Shown here one piece after another: positions 17,149-26,537 of a stretch of DNA of 64,000 bases. The translations under genes and the position numbers were made by a program. Numbering within the stretch: the stretch's first letter is position 1; each line of letters opens with the position of its first letter. Below the pieces are notes generated by a model. The model was not told the DNA's origin, did no database searches, and saw only the letters and a list, made by a program, of their open reading frames with translations. The stretch covers positions 124,001 through 188,000 of the forward strand of contig JADJNY010000003.1 in NCBI GenBank assembly GCA_016714045.1. The letters run 5' to 3'. The stretch is from Planctomycetota bacterium (GTDB lineage Bacteria; Planctomycetota; UBA1135; GCA-002686595).

Positions 17149-18494
17149 GCTGTCCAACCCGGGATCGACCGCGTGTCGTACTCGCCGCGGCGGAACTCGT
17201 GGCTCTTCAGCACCGCGAGGTGCAGCGCGATCGTCGTCGGGACACCCTGCACCTTCGCGGCGCCGAGCGTGCGCACCATCGTCTCGATCGCTTCCTCGCG
17301 CGTGTCGCCGTGCGCGATCACCTTCGCGATCAACGAGTCGTAGAACGGCGGGATCTCGTCACCCGCGACGAGGTGCGTGTCGACGCGCACGCGGCCCGGC
17401 CCGCGGTCCTTCGGGAACTCGAAGGCCGTCAGCACGCCCGGCGCGGGGCGGAAGTTCTGCTCGGGGTCCTCCGCGTTGACGCGGCACTCGATGGCGTGCC
17501 CGCGCGCGACGACGGCGCTCTGCGTGATCGACAAGCGCCGGTTCGCGGCGACCGCGAGCTGCTCCTTCACGATGTCGATGCCCGTGATCATCTCCGTGAC
17601 CGGGTGCTCGACCTGGAGGCGCGTGTTCATCTCCATGAAGTAGATCGGGCCCTCGGCAGAGCGCAGGAACTCGATCGTGCCCGCGCCGGCGTACCCGATC
17701 GACGCGGCGGCGCGCGCGGCCATCGCGCCGAGCTCCATCCGCGCCTTCGCGTCGAGCGCGGGGCTCGGGCTCTCCTCGATCAGCTTTTGGTGCGAGCGCT
17801 GGATCGAGCACTCGCGCTCGAACAGGTGCACCGCGCTGCCGAAGCGGTCGCCGAGGATCTGCACTTCGATGTGGCGGCCGCCCGTGAGGTACTTCTCGAG
17901 GTACATGGCGCCGTTGCCGAACGCCGACTGCGCCTCCGCGCTCGCCGCGGGGAACGCGGCGCGCACCTCGGCCTCGTCGCGGCACAGGCGCATTCCGCGC
18001 CCGCCGCCGCCCGCGTCCGCCTTCAGGATCACCGGGAAGCCCGTCGCGCGCGCGCACTCGACCGCGTCGTCGACGTTCGCGAGCAGTCCGTTCGAGCCCG
18101 GGATCACGGGCAAGCCCGCGGCGCGCATCGCGGCCTTCGCGGGGGACTTCAGGCCCATCTTGCGCATGACCTCGGGCGACGGCCCGACGAAGGTCACGCC
18201 GTGCTGCTCGCACAACGCGGCGAAGCGCGCGTTCTCGGCGAGGAAACCCCAGCCGGGGTGCACGGCGCTCGCGCCGGTCGAAAGCGCGGCCTGCACGATG
18301 CGCTCGAGCTGCAGGTAGCTCTCGCGCGGCGCGGAGCCGCCGATGCCGACCGCCTCGTCCATGTGGCCGAGCCAGCGCGCGCCGCGGTCGGCCTCGGAGA
18401 ACACGGCGACGGTGCGGAGCCCGAGCTCGCGCGCCGCGCGCGCGATGCGCACGGCGACTTCGCCGCGGTTCGCGATCAGGAGCTTCTGGAACAT
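17127..18494 (-). CDS. accC: Biotin carboxylase subunit of acyl-CoA carboxylase
   Basis: 455-residue ATP-grasp enzyme that carboxylates biotin using ATP and bicarbonate. Motifs: MFQKLLIANRGEVAVRIARA start, VHPGWGFLAENARFA, the ATP-binding loop KADAGGGGRGM (near residue 165), RECSIQRSHQKLIEE (near 235), and EMNTRLQVEHPVTEM (near 295). Length is normal for AccC. The start at 18494 gives the canonical N-terminus. It heads an operon with an alpha/beta hydrolase (4-bp overlap), the carboxyltransferase and the biotin carrier. Upstream lies a 34-bp tandem repeat array separating it from a divergent gene. Confidence 0.95.
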   Translation of the reverse strand: MFQKLLIANRGEVAVRIARAARELGLRTVAVFSEADRGARWLGHMDEAVGIGGSAPRESYLQLERIVQAALSTGASAVHPGWGFLAENARFAALCEQHGVTFVGPSPEVMRKMGLKSPAKAAMRAAGLPVIPGSNGLLANVDDAVECARATGFPVILKADAGGGGRGMRLCRDEAEVRAAFPAASAEAQSAFGNGAMYLEKYLTGGRHIEVQILGDRFGSAVHLFERECSIQRSHQKLIEESPSPALDAKARMELGAMAARAAASIGYAGAGTIEFLRSAEGPIYFMEMNTRLQVEHPVTEMITGIDIVKEQLAVAANRRLSITQSAVVARGHAIECRVNAEDPEQNFRPAPGVLTAFEFPKDRGPGRVRVDTHLVAGDEIPPFYDSLIAKVIAHGDTREEAIETMVRTLGAAKVQGVPTTIALHLAVLKSHEFRRGEYDTRSIPGWTAAAALAR

Positions 18495-18531
18495 GCGCGC
18501 GGGAGGATACGGCGCCCGCCGGAGCCGCACC

Positions 18532-18755
18532 AGGAGCGAGCGGTTGGCCGCACGCGCCCCGCAGCGGGAGCGAGCGGCCGGTCGCGGGTGCCCCGGGACG
18601 GAATCGAGCAACAGGTCGCCTACGCTCCGCCGCGAGATCGAGCGGCCGACTGCACACGCGCCGCCGCGAGGTCGAGCCGTCGGTCCCGCGCGCGCCGACG
18701 CGGGAGCGAGCGGTCGGGCGCGCGCTCCGTCGCGGGGGCGAGCGCGCCTTCCGGG
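18532..18755. repeat. Imperfect 34-bp tandem repeat array in a divergent promoter region
   Basis: A core like CGGGAGCGAGCGGYCGG recurs with CGAG at 18537, 18571, 18605, 18639, 18673, 18707 and about 18739, so six of the seven steps are exactly 34 bp or within 2 bp of it. Between cores the sequence is also related (GC-rich, CGCRCGCGCC-like). Copies have diverged by roughly a quarter to a third. The array fills the gap between accC (minus) and the 18784 gene (plus), where regulator sites or an old minisatellite are both possible. Confidence 0.75.
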
Positions 18756-18783
18756 GACCGGTCCGGGCGGCTACCTTGCGCGC

Positions 18784-20976
18784 GTGATCGCCCTCCTGCT
18801 CGCCGCGTGGTTCCCGCGGGTGGCTCTGCCCTCGCCGCTCGCGGGCGGAGCCGTCGACCGACCGCCGACGCGGGTCGAGGCGCTCGCGGACGCGTTCGAG
18901 GACGCCGCGCGCCGGCTCGACTCCGACTCCGCGTCGGAGCGCGCGCGCGCCGAGCTCGACCTCGGTCGCGCGCTGGGCCCGGAGCACGAGGCGCGCGTGC
19001 GCGCCCTGCTCGCCGACGGTTCGTTCGAGCGCGCGCTGCGCGTGCGTTCGGCGCTCGCCGTCGCGCCGCGCGGCCTCGACCTCGCGGTGCGGATCGCGCT
19101 CGACGGCGCATCGTCCGCTCCTGCGAGCGCTGGAGCGGGCTCCGGCGCGCGCGACGTCCGCGCGCTCGCCAGGGACGCGATCGAAGAGCGCATCGCGCGC
19201 TGGACGCCCGGCTGGGAGCGCGCGCCGAGTCCGCGGGGGCGCATCATCGGCGCGCTCCTCGGGAAGGCCGGCGAGCTCTTCACGCTCGACGCGCGCACGG
19301 CGAGCGGCCGTGTCGACCGCGCGCTCGCGGCGCTCGCGCGCGGGACGCGCAGCCTGCCGCCGATCGTGCTCGCTCCGGGATCGGTCACGACCGGCGCGGT
19401 CTCGTCGAGCGGCGCGCGCGCCGGCGCGAACGTGCTGCGCGGCAGCGCCGACGCGCTCCTGTCGCAGCTCGCGCGCGCGCACGGCCTCTCCGTCGCCGGC
19501 TTCGGCTTCGACGACGACCTGGAGGATCGCGCCGCGCGCTGCATCGTGCTCGGGCTGTCCGAGGACGACGCGCGGAGCGGCCTCGAGTTCGTGCGCGACG
19601 CGTGCCTCGCCGCGGCCGGCGCCTCGGCGTCGAGCGAGCGCAGCGACGCGGCGCGCGTCGTTGGCGCGTGCGGCTGGCCCGACGGTGTCGCGTGGCTCGA
19701 GGCGCGCTGGCGCGCGAGCGCTTCCGCGACCGCACGCGACCTCGTGTGGCTCGACGGCTTGATCGCCGCGGCCGATCGCGGCGCGCTCGCGCCGTGCTGG
19801 CGCAGCGCCGAGGAACAAGCGTGGTGCTGGCGCTACGTCGCCGACCCCGCGCTCGAACCCGCGCCGACGTTGCGCGCGGAGCGTGTCGCCGGGATCGCGC
19901 GCGCGCTCGCGCTCGCCGGACCGCGCGACGCCGAGGGCGGCGACGCGCGGGCGCGAGCGGCGCTTGCGGACGACGCGGGCGGTCTCGCGAACTGGGCGCG
20001 GCTCGTCGCGTGCGAAGGCTGGGCGCGCGCGCCCGGGGTCGCAAGCGCCGAGCGCACGGAGCTCGCGCTCCGCGCGTCGGAATGGGGGCGGGACGCGCGG
20101 CCCGCAGCTTCCGCGCTGCTGCACCAGGCGCTGCGCGCGCTCGCGGCCGCGCGCGGCGCAGACGCGGACGCGTTCGTGATCGAGCGGCCCGAAGCGTTGT
20201 TCGAGTGGGCGAGCCGCACGGGGCGCGCCGACGGGCTCGGGGCGCTGCTCGCGGACGCGCGCGCGGCTCCGCCCGAGCGCTGGGACGATCCGGCCGCGCT
20301 GCCGCAGGGCTGGCCGGCCCCGCTCGTGCGCGAGGCGTGCGCGTGGAGCGCGTGCTCGTCGCGGCCCGACGCGGCGTTCGCACGGCACGCGCTCGCGCTC
20401 GTGGCGCCCCAAGCGGCCGCGGAGCGGCGCGGCGCGACCGAAGCGCGCGGAGCGCAGGGCGCTCGGCTCGCCGAGCTGCGCCGCGGGGTCGAGCTCCTCC
20501 GCTCGCTCGCGCGTGGCAGCGAGCGCGAGCGCGTCCGTGCGGCGCTCGCGAGCGTCGCGACGGCGGGGGGCGCGGGCGCGACGGAGGCCGCGCAGCTCAT
20601 CGCGGCGCTCGGGTTCGACGCGGGAACGGACGCCGTCCTCGTGGAGCCGCCGAGCGGGCTCCTCCACGCGCTCGCGCTCGGCGAACGGGCCGCTCGCGGC
20701 GACGAGCGCGCGCTCGTCGTGCTCGTGAGCGCGCTCGCGGACGCAACCGCGCTTCCCTTCGCGGAGCACGGCCTCGATTGGGCCGTCGAGAGCCTGCGCG
20801 CACGACGCGACGACGACGGCGAGCGCGAGCTCGTGCGCCGCGTGCGTTCCGCGACGCAGGAGGGCACGGCCAGCTTGCGCGCGCGCTTCCGCGCCGATGC
20901 GTGGCCCGTGGCGTCGTCCCCGCCGCCCACCGACCTCGACGACCTCGCGCGCGAGGCGCCGGCGGAGTTGCGCTGA
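18784..20976 (+). CDS. Large hypothetical secreted helical-repeat protein
   Basis: 730 residues. The GTG start gives a short export signal (VIALLLAAWFPRVALPSPLA). The remainder is Ala/Arg/Glu/Leu-rich and looks alpha-helical throughout, with repeated patterns such as RARAELDLGRALGPEHEARVRALL and SGLLHALALGERAARGDERALVVLVSALADA that resemble HEAT/armadillo-like repeats. No catalytic motif is seen. Its start follows the 34-bp repeat array. Third-position GC is very high, supporting coding. No function is proposed. Confidence 0.65.
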   Translation: MIALLLAAWFPRVALPSPLAGGAVDRPPTRVEALADAFEDAARRLDSDSASERARAELDLGRALGPEHEARVRALLADGSFERALRVRSALAVAPRGLDLAVRIALDGASSAPASAGAGSGARDVRALARDAIEERIARWTPGWERAPSPRGRIIGALLGKAGELFTLDARTASGRVDRALAALARGTRSLPPIVLAPGSVTTGAVSSSGARAGANVLRGSADALLSQLARAHGLSVAGFGFDDDLEDRAARCIVLGLSEDDARSGLEFVRDACLAAAGASASSERSDAARVVGACGWPDGVAWLEARWRASASATARDLVWLDGLIAAADRGALAPCWRSAEEQAWCWRYVADPALEPAPTLRAERVAGIARALALAGPRDAEGGDARARAALADDAGGLANWARLVACEGWARAPGVASAERTELALRASEWGRDARPAASALLHQALRALAAARGADADAFVIERPEALFEWASRTGRADGLGALLADARAAPPERWDDPAALPQGWPAPLVREACAWSACSSRPDAAFARHALALVAPQAAAERRGATEARGAQGARLAELRRGVELLRSLARGSERERVRAALASVATAGGAGATEAAQLIAALGFDAGTDAVLVEPPSGLLHALALGERAARGDERALVVLVSALADATALPFAEHGLDWAVESLRARRDDDGERELVRRVRSATQEGTASLRARFRADAWPVASSPPPTDLDDLAREAPAELR

Positions 20977-21115
20977 TCGCGGTGCTGGAACGGCTCCGCC
21001 GGGGCGGTGGTCGCGGGACGACCGCGTGGGGGAGCGTACGATCGATGTCGGAGGCGCCGCGGCGAGGTGCGCGAGCGTAGGCAGCGGGCCGCGCGCACGG
21101 CATGATCTCCTGCGC

Positions 21116-22417
21116 ATGGCCTCCGCAGGATCGCGCCCGCTCCCCACGTTCGCCGCACCGCTCGTGCTCGCGCTCGCGTGCGCCGCGGGCTGCGCGCCGG
21201 AGGCGCCCAAGTCGGGCGCGGTGGCTCCGCCGGCGGCGTCGAACGCGGCGCCGCGCGAGGTCCGCACCGCGCGCGTCGCGCGCGAGGCGTGGGAGCGCAC
21301 GATCGGTGTCACGGGCGAGCTCGCCGCCTTCGAGGAGACGGAGCTCTCGGTCAAGGTCCCCGGGCGTCTCGTGCACCTCGCTGTCGACCTCGGGTCGCGC
21401 GTCGCGAAGGGCGCGCTCGTCGCCGAGCTCGACGCGCGCGACTACGAGCTGCGCGTGAAGCAGTCCGAGGCCGCCGTCGCCGCGGCGCGCACGGCGCTCG
21501 GGCTCGCACCCGAGGGCGACGACGATTCCGTCGACGTCGACGCGACGACGGGCGTGAAGCTCGCGGCGACACAGCTCGCGGCCGCGCGGCGCGACCACGA
21601 GCGCGCGCAGGACCTCCTGAAGAGCAAGGTGAGCACGCAGGCACAGCTCGACGACGCCGAGACGGCGCTGCGCCTCGCCGAGACGCGCCTCTCGGCCGCG
21701 CGCGAGGACGTGCAGAACCGGAAGGCGGCGCTCGCGGCGCGGCGCGCGGACCTCGCGCTCGCGAAGCAGCAGCTCGCGGACACGCGCATCACCGCACCGT
21801 TCGACGGCGAGGTCGCGGCGCGGCTCGCGGGCACGGGCGACTACCTCGCGGCGGGCGCTCCGGTCGCGCGGCTCGTGCGCACGGATCCCTTGCGCGTGCG
21901 CCTGCGCGTGCCCGAGCGCGAGGCCGGGCTCGTGCGCGTCGGTCAGACCGTCCGCTTTGCTGCGGAGGGTGACGCGCTCGGCACGTGGAAGCCGAACGCG
22001 GGGATCACGCGCATCGCGCCCGCGCTCGGCGCGCAGAGCCGCGCGCTCCTCGTCGAGGCCGAGGTGGCGAATCCCGCGCCGAAGGAGCCCGCGACAAGCG
22101 CGGACGGACCGTCGAGTCCGATGGGCACCGGCCTCCCGGACGCGGCCGTGCTCCGCCCGGGCGCGTTCGTGCGTGCGCAGATCGTCGTCGACGCGGCCGC
22201 GGACGCGCTCACGGTGCCGCTGGCCGCGGTCGTGTCGTTCGCCGGGATCGACAAGTTGCTCGTCGTGAAGGACGGCAAGGTGCTCGAGCGGCGTGTGAAG
22301 CTCGGGCGCCGCGACGACACGCGCGTCGAGCTGCTCGAAGGCGCCGTCGAGGGCGACGAGGCCGTGTTGGCGCCCGGCAACCTCGGTGATGGCGCCGCCG
22401 TGCGCGTGACGAAGTAG
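21116..22417 (+). CDS. RND periplasmic adaptor lipoprotein (second efflux system)
   Basis: 433-residue membrane fusion protein. The lipoprotein signal ends in the lipobox AAGC (Cys near 25). The order is first lipoyl half (ELSVKVPGRLVHLAVDLGSRV), a long coiled-coil hairpin (~90-210, with HERAQDLLKSKVSTQAQLDDAETALRLAETRL-like heptads), second lipoyl half (ITAPFDGEVAARLAGTGDYL), beta-barrel, and a membrane-proximal domain ending in GDGAAVRVTK. The pump gene follows after 7 bp. The start at 21116 is chosen for the lipoprotein signal. No outer-membrane factor is adjacent. Confidence 0.92.
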   Translation: MASAGSRPLPTFAAPLVLALACAAGCAPEAPKSGAVAPPAASNAAPREVRTARVAREAWERTIGVTGELAAFEETELSVKVPGRLVHLAVDLGSRVAKGALVAELDARDYELRVKQSEAAVAAARTALGLAPEGDDDSVDVDATTGVKLAATQLAAARRDHERAQDLLKSKVSTQAQLDDAETALRLAETRLSAAREDVQNRKAALAARRADLALAKQQLADTRITAPFDGEVAARLAGTGDYLAAGAPVARLVRTDPLRVRLRVPEREAGLVRVGQTVRFAAEGDALGTWKPNAGITRIAPALGAQSRALLVEAEVANPAPKEPATSADGPSSPMGTGLPDAAVLRPGAFVRAQIVVDAAADALTVPLAAVVSFAGIDKLLVVKDGKVLERRVKLGRRDDTRVELLEGAVEGDEAVLAPGNLGDGAAVRVTK

Positions 22418-22424
22418 ACGGACG

Positions 22425-25400
22425 ATGCGCGGCCTCGTCGACACCTGCATCCGCCGCCCGGTGTTCGCGACGATGCTGATCGCGACGCTCGTCGTCGTCG
22501 GCATCGCGAGCTTCCTCCACCTCGGCGTCGACCGTTTCCCGTCCGTCGACCTGCCGACGGTCAGCGTGCGCACGACGCTGCCCGGCGCGTCGACGGAGGA
22601 CGTCGAGACGCTCGTCAGCCAGCGCATCGAGGAGGCGGTCAACACGATCGAGGGCATCGACCAGCTGCGCTCGATCTCGACCAACGGCTCGTCGGTGGTC
22701 GTGATCACGTTCGCGCTCGAGCGCGACATCGAAGCCGCGACGCAGGACGTGCGCGACCGCGTCGCGACGGTCCTGCGCGACCTGCCGCGCGAGGCCGAAG
22801 CGCCGATCATCTCGAAGTTCGACAACGATCAGACGCCGGTGCTCACGATCGCGCTGTCGGCGGAACGGCCGCTGCGCGAGCTGACCGAGATCGCGGACAA
22901 GCTCGTCAAGCCGCACCTCGAGCGCTGCACGGGCGTGGGGGAGGTCCTGCTCGTCGGCGCCGTGCCGCGCGCGATCGACGTGCAGGTCGACGGCGACCGC
23001 CTCGCTGCGTACGGCTTGTCCATCACGGACGTGCGTGACGCGCTCGTGCGGCAGAACGCCGAGTCGCCGGGCGGGAACGTCACGGGCGAGCGGCGCGAGG
23101 CGTCCCTGCGCACGCTCGGACGCATCGCCGATCCGAGCGCGTTCGACGACGTCGTCGTCGCGGTGCTCGACGGCGTGCCGGTGCGCGTGCGGGACCTGGG
23201 GCAGGCCGAGGACGGCACGAAGGAGGTGCGCTCGGTGTCGCGCCTCGACGGACAGCCGTGCGTGTCGCTCGAGATCCGCCGCCAGTCCGGCGCGAACACC
23301 GTGGCGACGATCGACGCCGTCAAGGCGCGGCTCGACGGCTTGCGCGCGGAGCTGCCCGCCGACCTGCGGCTCGAGGTCATCCGCGACCAGTCGCGCTACA
23401 TCCGCGCGGCGCTGCACGAGATCGACGTGCACCTCGTGCTCGGCAGCGTGCTGGCGAGCCTCGTCGTGCTGCTCTTCATGCGCTCGTGGCGCTCGACCTT
23501 CATCGCGGCGATCGCGATCCCGTGTTCCGTCGTCGCCACGTTCGCCGTGATGCAGGCGCTCGGGTTCACGCTGAACAGCGTGACGATGCTGGCGCTCGTG
23601 CTCATGGTCGGCATCGTGATCGACGACGCGATCGTCGTGCTCGAGAACGTCTACCGCTTCGTCGAGGAGAAGGGCCTTTCGCCCTTCGACGCCGCGCGCG
23701 AGGGCACGGCCGAGATCGCGCTCGCGGTGACGGCGACGACGCTGTCGCTCGCGGTGATCTTCGTGCCGGTGTCGTTCATGTCGAGCATCTCGGGCCGCTT
23801 CCTCTACCAGTTCGGCATCACCGCCGCGGCCGCGGTGATGGTCAGCCTGCTCGTGTCGTTCACGCTGACGCCGATGATGAGCGCGCGGCTCTTGCGGCGC
23901 TCGAAGGCGGGCGAGCAAGCCGCTCCGGCCTCGCGCGCCGGCTTCTATGCGTGGATCGAGCGCGCCTACGGCTGGATGCTCGCGCGAGCGCTCGCGTGGC
24001 GCTGGCTCGTGCTCGTCGGCGCCGTGCTCGTCGTCGCGGCGTCGGTGCCGCTCTACAAGGGCGTGAAGCAGGAGTACACGCCCGGTGACGTCGACGAAGC
24101 CGAGTTCGAAGTGCGCGTCTCCGCGCCGGAGGGGACGTCGTTCGGCGCGATGGACGCGACGTTCCGCGAGATCGAGGCGCTCCTGCGCTCGACGCCGGGC
24201 GTCCGCGCGGTGCTGTCGACGGTCGGCGGGAGCTTCCTCGGTCAGGTGAACCAGGGCGAGGTCTACGTGCGCATCGCGCCGCACGAGGAGCGCGTCTTCT
24301 CGATCGGCCGTCTCTGGCGCGAGACGCTCGCCGGGCATCCGTCGAAGGCGTTCGAGGGCAACTACGCGCAGCGCGACGTGATGGTCGAGGTCAGGAAGCG
24401 CCTGTCGGGCTTCCGGGGCCTGCGCTGCTCCGTGCGCAACGCGCCGTCGTTCAACATCGGCGGCGGCAACTTCGACATCGACTTCTCGATCCTTGGGCCC
24501 GACTTGCAGGCCTTGGCCAAGTACGCGGAGGAGCTGCGCTCGAAGGCGCAGGCCGTGGGCGGCATCGTCGACGCCGACACGACGCTCAAGCTCGACAAGC
24601 CCGAGCTGCGCGCCGTGATCGACCGCCGGCGTGCGGCGGACCTGGGCGTCGACGTCGCGGACGTCGCCACGGCGCTGCGCTTGATGGTCGGCGGCGAGAC
24701 GCGCGTGTCGCGCTTCCGCGATGCGGCGCTGTCCGAGGACTACGACGTGCAGCTCCGCCTGCGGCCCGAGGACCGCGTCGAGGCCGGGCGCATCGCGGAC
24801 ATGACCGTGCGGACCGCGAACGGGCGCAACGTGCCCTTGTCCGAGGTCGTGCAGCTCGTCGCGGGGACGAGCCCGTCGCGCATCGACCGCCTCGACCGAC
24901 AGCGCCAGGTGTCTTTGCGCGCGAGCGTCGGCCCGGGCTACGCGCTCGGCGACCGGCTCGACGCGCTGCGCGCCGCGGCGGAGGAGCTGCACCTGCCCGT
25001 CGGCTACTCGACGCGCGTGTCGGGACGCGGTCGCGAGCTGGAGCGCACGTTCGAGGAGTTCCTGCGCGCGTTCCTGCTCTCGCTCGTGCTCATGTACATC
25101 ATTCTCGCGGCGCAGTTCGAGAGCTTGGTGCACCCGCTGACGATCCTCCTGTCGCTGCCGTTGTCGGTGCCGTTCGCGTTGTGGTCGCTGTCGGCGAGCG
25201 GGAACACGCTGAACCTGTACTCGGCGCTTGGCATCCTTGTGCTGTTCGGCGTCGTGAAGAAGAACGCGATCCTGCAGGTCGACCACACGAACCAGCTGCG
25301 CGCGGGCGGCATGGAGCGGCGTGCCGCGATCCTGCAGGCGAACCGCGACCGCCTGCGGCCGATCTTGATGACGACGCTCGCGCTCGTCGCCGGCATGCTG

Positions 25401-25616
25401 CCCTTGTGGCTCGGCAGCGGTCCGGGCGCGGAGGAGCGGCGCGCCGTCGCGGTCGTCGTGATCGGCGGACAGACGCTGTCCTTGCTCGTCACGCTGCTCG
25501 TGACGCCGGTCGCGTACACGTTCCTCGACGACCTCGGGGCGCTGTTCCGGCGGCGGAGGGGAGCGGTGGACGGCGCGGAGCCGGCCGCGCCGGCGTCCGA
25601 GACCAGCGCGGGGTAG
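22425..25616 (+). CDS. RND efflux pump, HAE1/AcrB type
   Basis: 1063-residue complete inner-membrane pump. It starts MRGLVDTCIRRPVFATML (cytoplasmic Arg then TM1), has porter motifs TVSVRTTLPGASTEDVET, TM4 with VGIVIDDAIVVLENVYRF (proton-relay Asp pair, near residue 400), and TM10 region LFGVVKKNAILQVD with the relay Lys. Length and topology match AcrB-type pumps of about 1030-1060 residues. It lies 7 bp after its adaptor, with no third component nearby, so the system probably uses a TolC-type channel encoded elsewhere, possibly the one at 3486-4937. Substrate unknown. Confidence 0.95.
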   Translation: MRGLVDTCIRRPVFATMLIATLVVVGIASFLHLGVDRFPSVDLPTVSVRTTLPGASTEDVETLVSQRIEEAVNTIEGIDQLRSISTNGSSVVVITFALERDIEAATQDVRDRVATVLRDLPREAEAPIISKFDNDQTPVLTIALSAERPLRELTEIADKLVKPHLERCTGVGEVLLVGAVPRAIDVQVDGDRLAAYGLSITDVRDALVRQNAESPGGNVTGERREASLRTLGRIADPSAFDDVVVAVLDGVPVRVRDLGQAEDGTKEVRSVSRLDGQPCVSLEIRRQSGANTVATIDAVKARLDGLRAELPADLRLEVIRDQSRYIRAALHEIDVHLVLGSVLASLVVLLFMRSWRSTFIAAIAIPCSVVATFAVMQALGFTLNSVTMLALVLMVGIVIDDAIVVLENVYRFVEEKGLSPFDAAREGTAEIALAVTATTLSLAVIFVPVSFMSSISGRFLYQFGITAAAAVMVSLLVSFTLTPMMSARLLRRSKAGEQAAPASRAGFYAWIERAYGWMLARALAWRWLVLVGAVLVVAASVPLYKGVKQEYTPGDVDEAEFEVRVSAPEGTSFGAMDATFREIEALLRSTPGVRAVLSTVGGSFLGQVNQGEVYVRIAPHEERVFSIGRLWRETLAGHPSKAFEGNYAQRDVMVEVRKRLSGFRGLRCSVRNAPSFNIGGGNFDIDFSILGPDLQALAKYAEELRSKAQAVGGIVDADTTLKLDKPELRAVIDRRRAADLGVDVADVATALRLMVGGETRVSRFRDAALSEDYDVQLRLRPEDRVEAGRIADMTVRTANGRNVPLSEVVQLVAGTSPSRIDRLDRQRQVSLRASVGPGYALGDRLDALRAAAEELHLPVGYSTRVSGRGRELERTFEEFLRAFLLSLVLMYIILAAQFESLVHPLTILLSLPLSVPFALWSLSASGNTLNLYSALGILVLFGVVKKNAILQVDHTNQLRAGGMERRAAILQANRDRLRPILMTTLALVAGMLPLWLGSGPGAEERRAVAVVVIGGQTLSLLVTLLVTPVAYTFLDDLGALFRRRRGAVDGAEPAAPASETSAG

Positions 25617-25790
25617 CTCCTTCCCGGCTCGGGGACGCGCGGCGAGGCCGTGCGCGGGAGAAACGGCCGCTCCGCGCGCTGCGATCGAGGCCGTGCGCGC
25701 CCGGATCCCTGCTCGCCGGAAACTCCTTCGGTCGCATCCGTCCCGCGCCGATGACATGCTGTCCGGCGTCCCAATCCACACCGACGACGC

Positions 25791-26534
25791 ATGTCCCTGT
25801 TTCGAACCCAACGAGCCGCCACCGGTCCCCTGGAAGTCGCCGATCCCGAAGAGGCGAAGAAGACGCCGATCACGCGCGAGGAGATCGCGCTCGCCGTCGC
25901 GCCCCGGAGTCCGATCGCCGAGCAGTTCCGCGCGCTGCGCAACTCGGTCCAGGCGCTCAACCCCGACGGCGCGCCGCGCACGCTCGTGCTGACGAGCGCC
26001 GTCGCCGGGGAGGGGAAGTCGGTCGCCGCGATCAACCTCGCGCTCGCGCTCACCGAAGTTCCGAACACGCGCGTGCTGCTCGTCGACGCGGACCTGCACC
26101 GGCCGTCGCTCGAGCACTACCTCGGCCTGCCGCGCCGCCAGGGGCTCACGGAACTCATCCGCAACGCGTGTCCGCTCGACCGCGCCGTGCGTCCGACGTC
26201 CGCGAACAACGTGTGGATCCTGGGCGCGGGCGAGCTCCCGCAGAACCCGTCCGAGCTGCTCGGGTCGGAGCGCATGAAGGCGCTCTTCGCGCAGTTCAAG
26301 CAGCGCTACTCCTACATCCTGATCGACACGCCCGAGGCGCTGACGATTAGCGACGCGAGCCTGCTCGGCTCGCAGGCCGACGGGATCCTGCTCGTCGTGC
26401 GGATGAACTCGACGCCCCGGCACCTCGTCGAGCAGGCGCACAACATGCTCGAGGCGCTCGGCGGGAACGTGCTCGGAACGTGCCTCACCGGCGCGGGCGA
26501 GAGCGAGACGAGCTCGCGCTACGCGCAGCGCTGA
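25791..26534 (+). CDS. BY-kinase-like / CpsD-CapB family ATPase
   Basis: 247 residues. A-loop Walker A TSAVAGEGKSVAAINLA (near residue 65), Walker A' VLLVDADLHRPSLE (near 100) and Walker B SYILIDTPE (near 180) are the three signatures of bacterial tyrosine kinases that control polysaccharide polymerisation and export. The Wzz-type membrane partner domain is not fused and not adjacent. The C-terminus has a single Tyr (SRYAQR) instead of a Tyr cluster, so autophosphorylation is doubtful; a MinD/ParA-like regulatory role is an alternative. The gene ends 3 bp from the convergent SprT-like gene. Confidence 0.85.
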   Translation: MSLFRTQRAATGPLEVADPEEAKKTPITREEIALAVAPRSPIAEQFRALRNSVQALNPDGAPRTLVLTSAVAGEGKSVAAINLALALTEVPNTRVLLVDADLHRPSLEHYLGLPRRQGLTELIRNACPLDRAVRPTSANNVWILGAGELPQNPSELLGSERMKALFAQFKQRYSYILIDTPEALTISDASLLGSQADGILLVVRMNSTPRHLVEQAHNMLEALGGNVLGTCLTGAGESETSSRYAQR

Positions 26535-26537
26535 CGG

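Noticed and set aside
22209..26441. 1410-codon minus-strand open frame opposite the second RND pump
   Set aside because: Composition of noise (Arg/His/Glu/Ala repeats) with no motifs; the plus strand encodes an RND adaptor, an RND pump and a BY-kinase-like ATPase.
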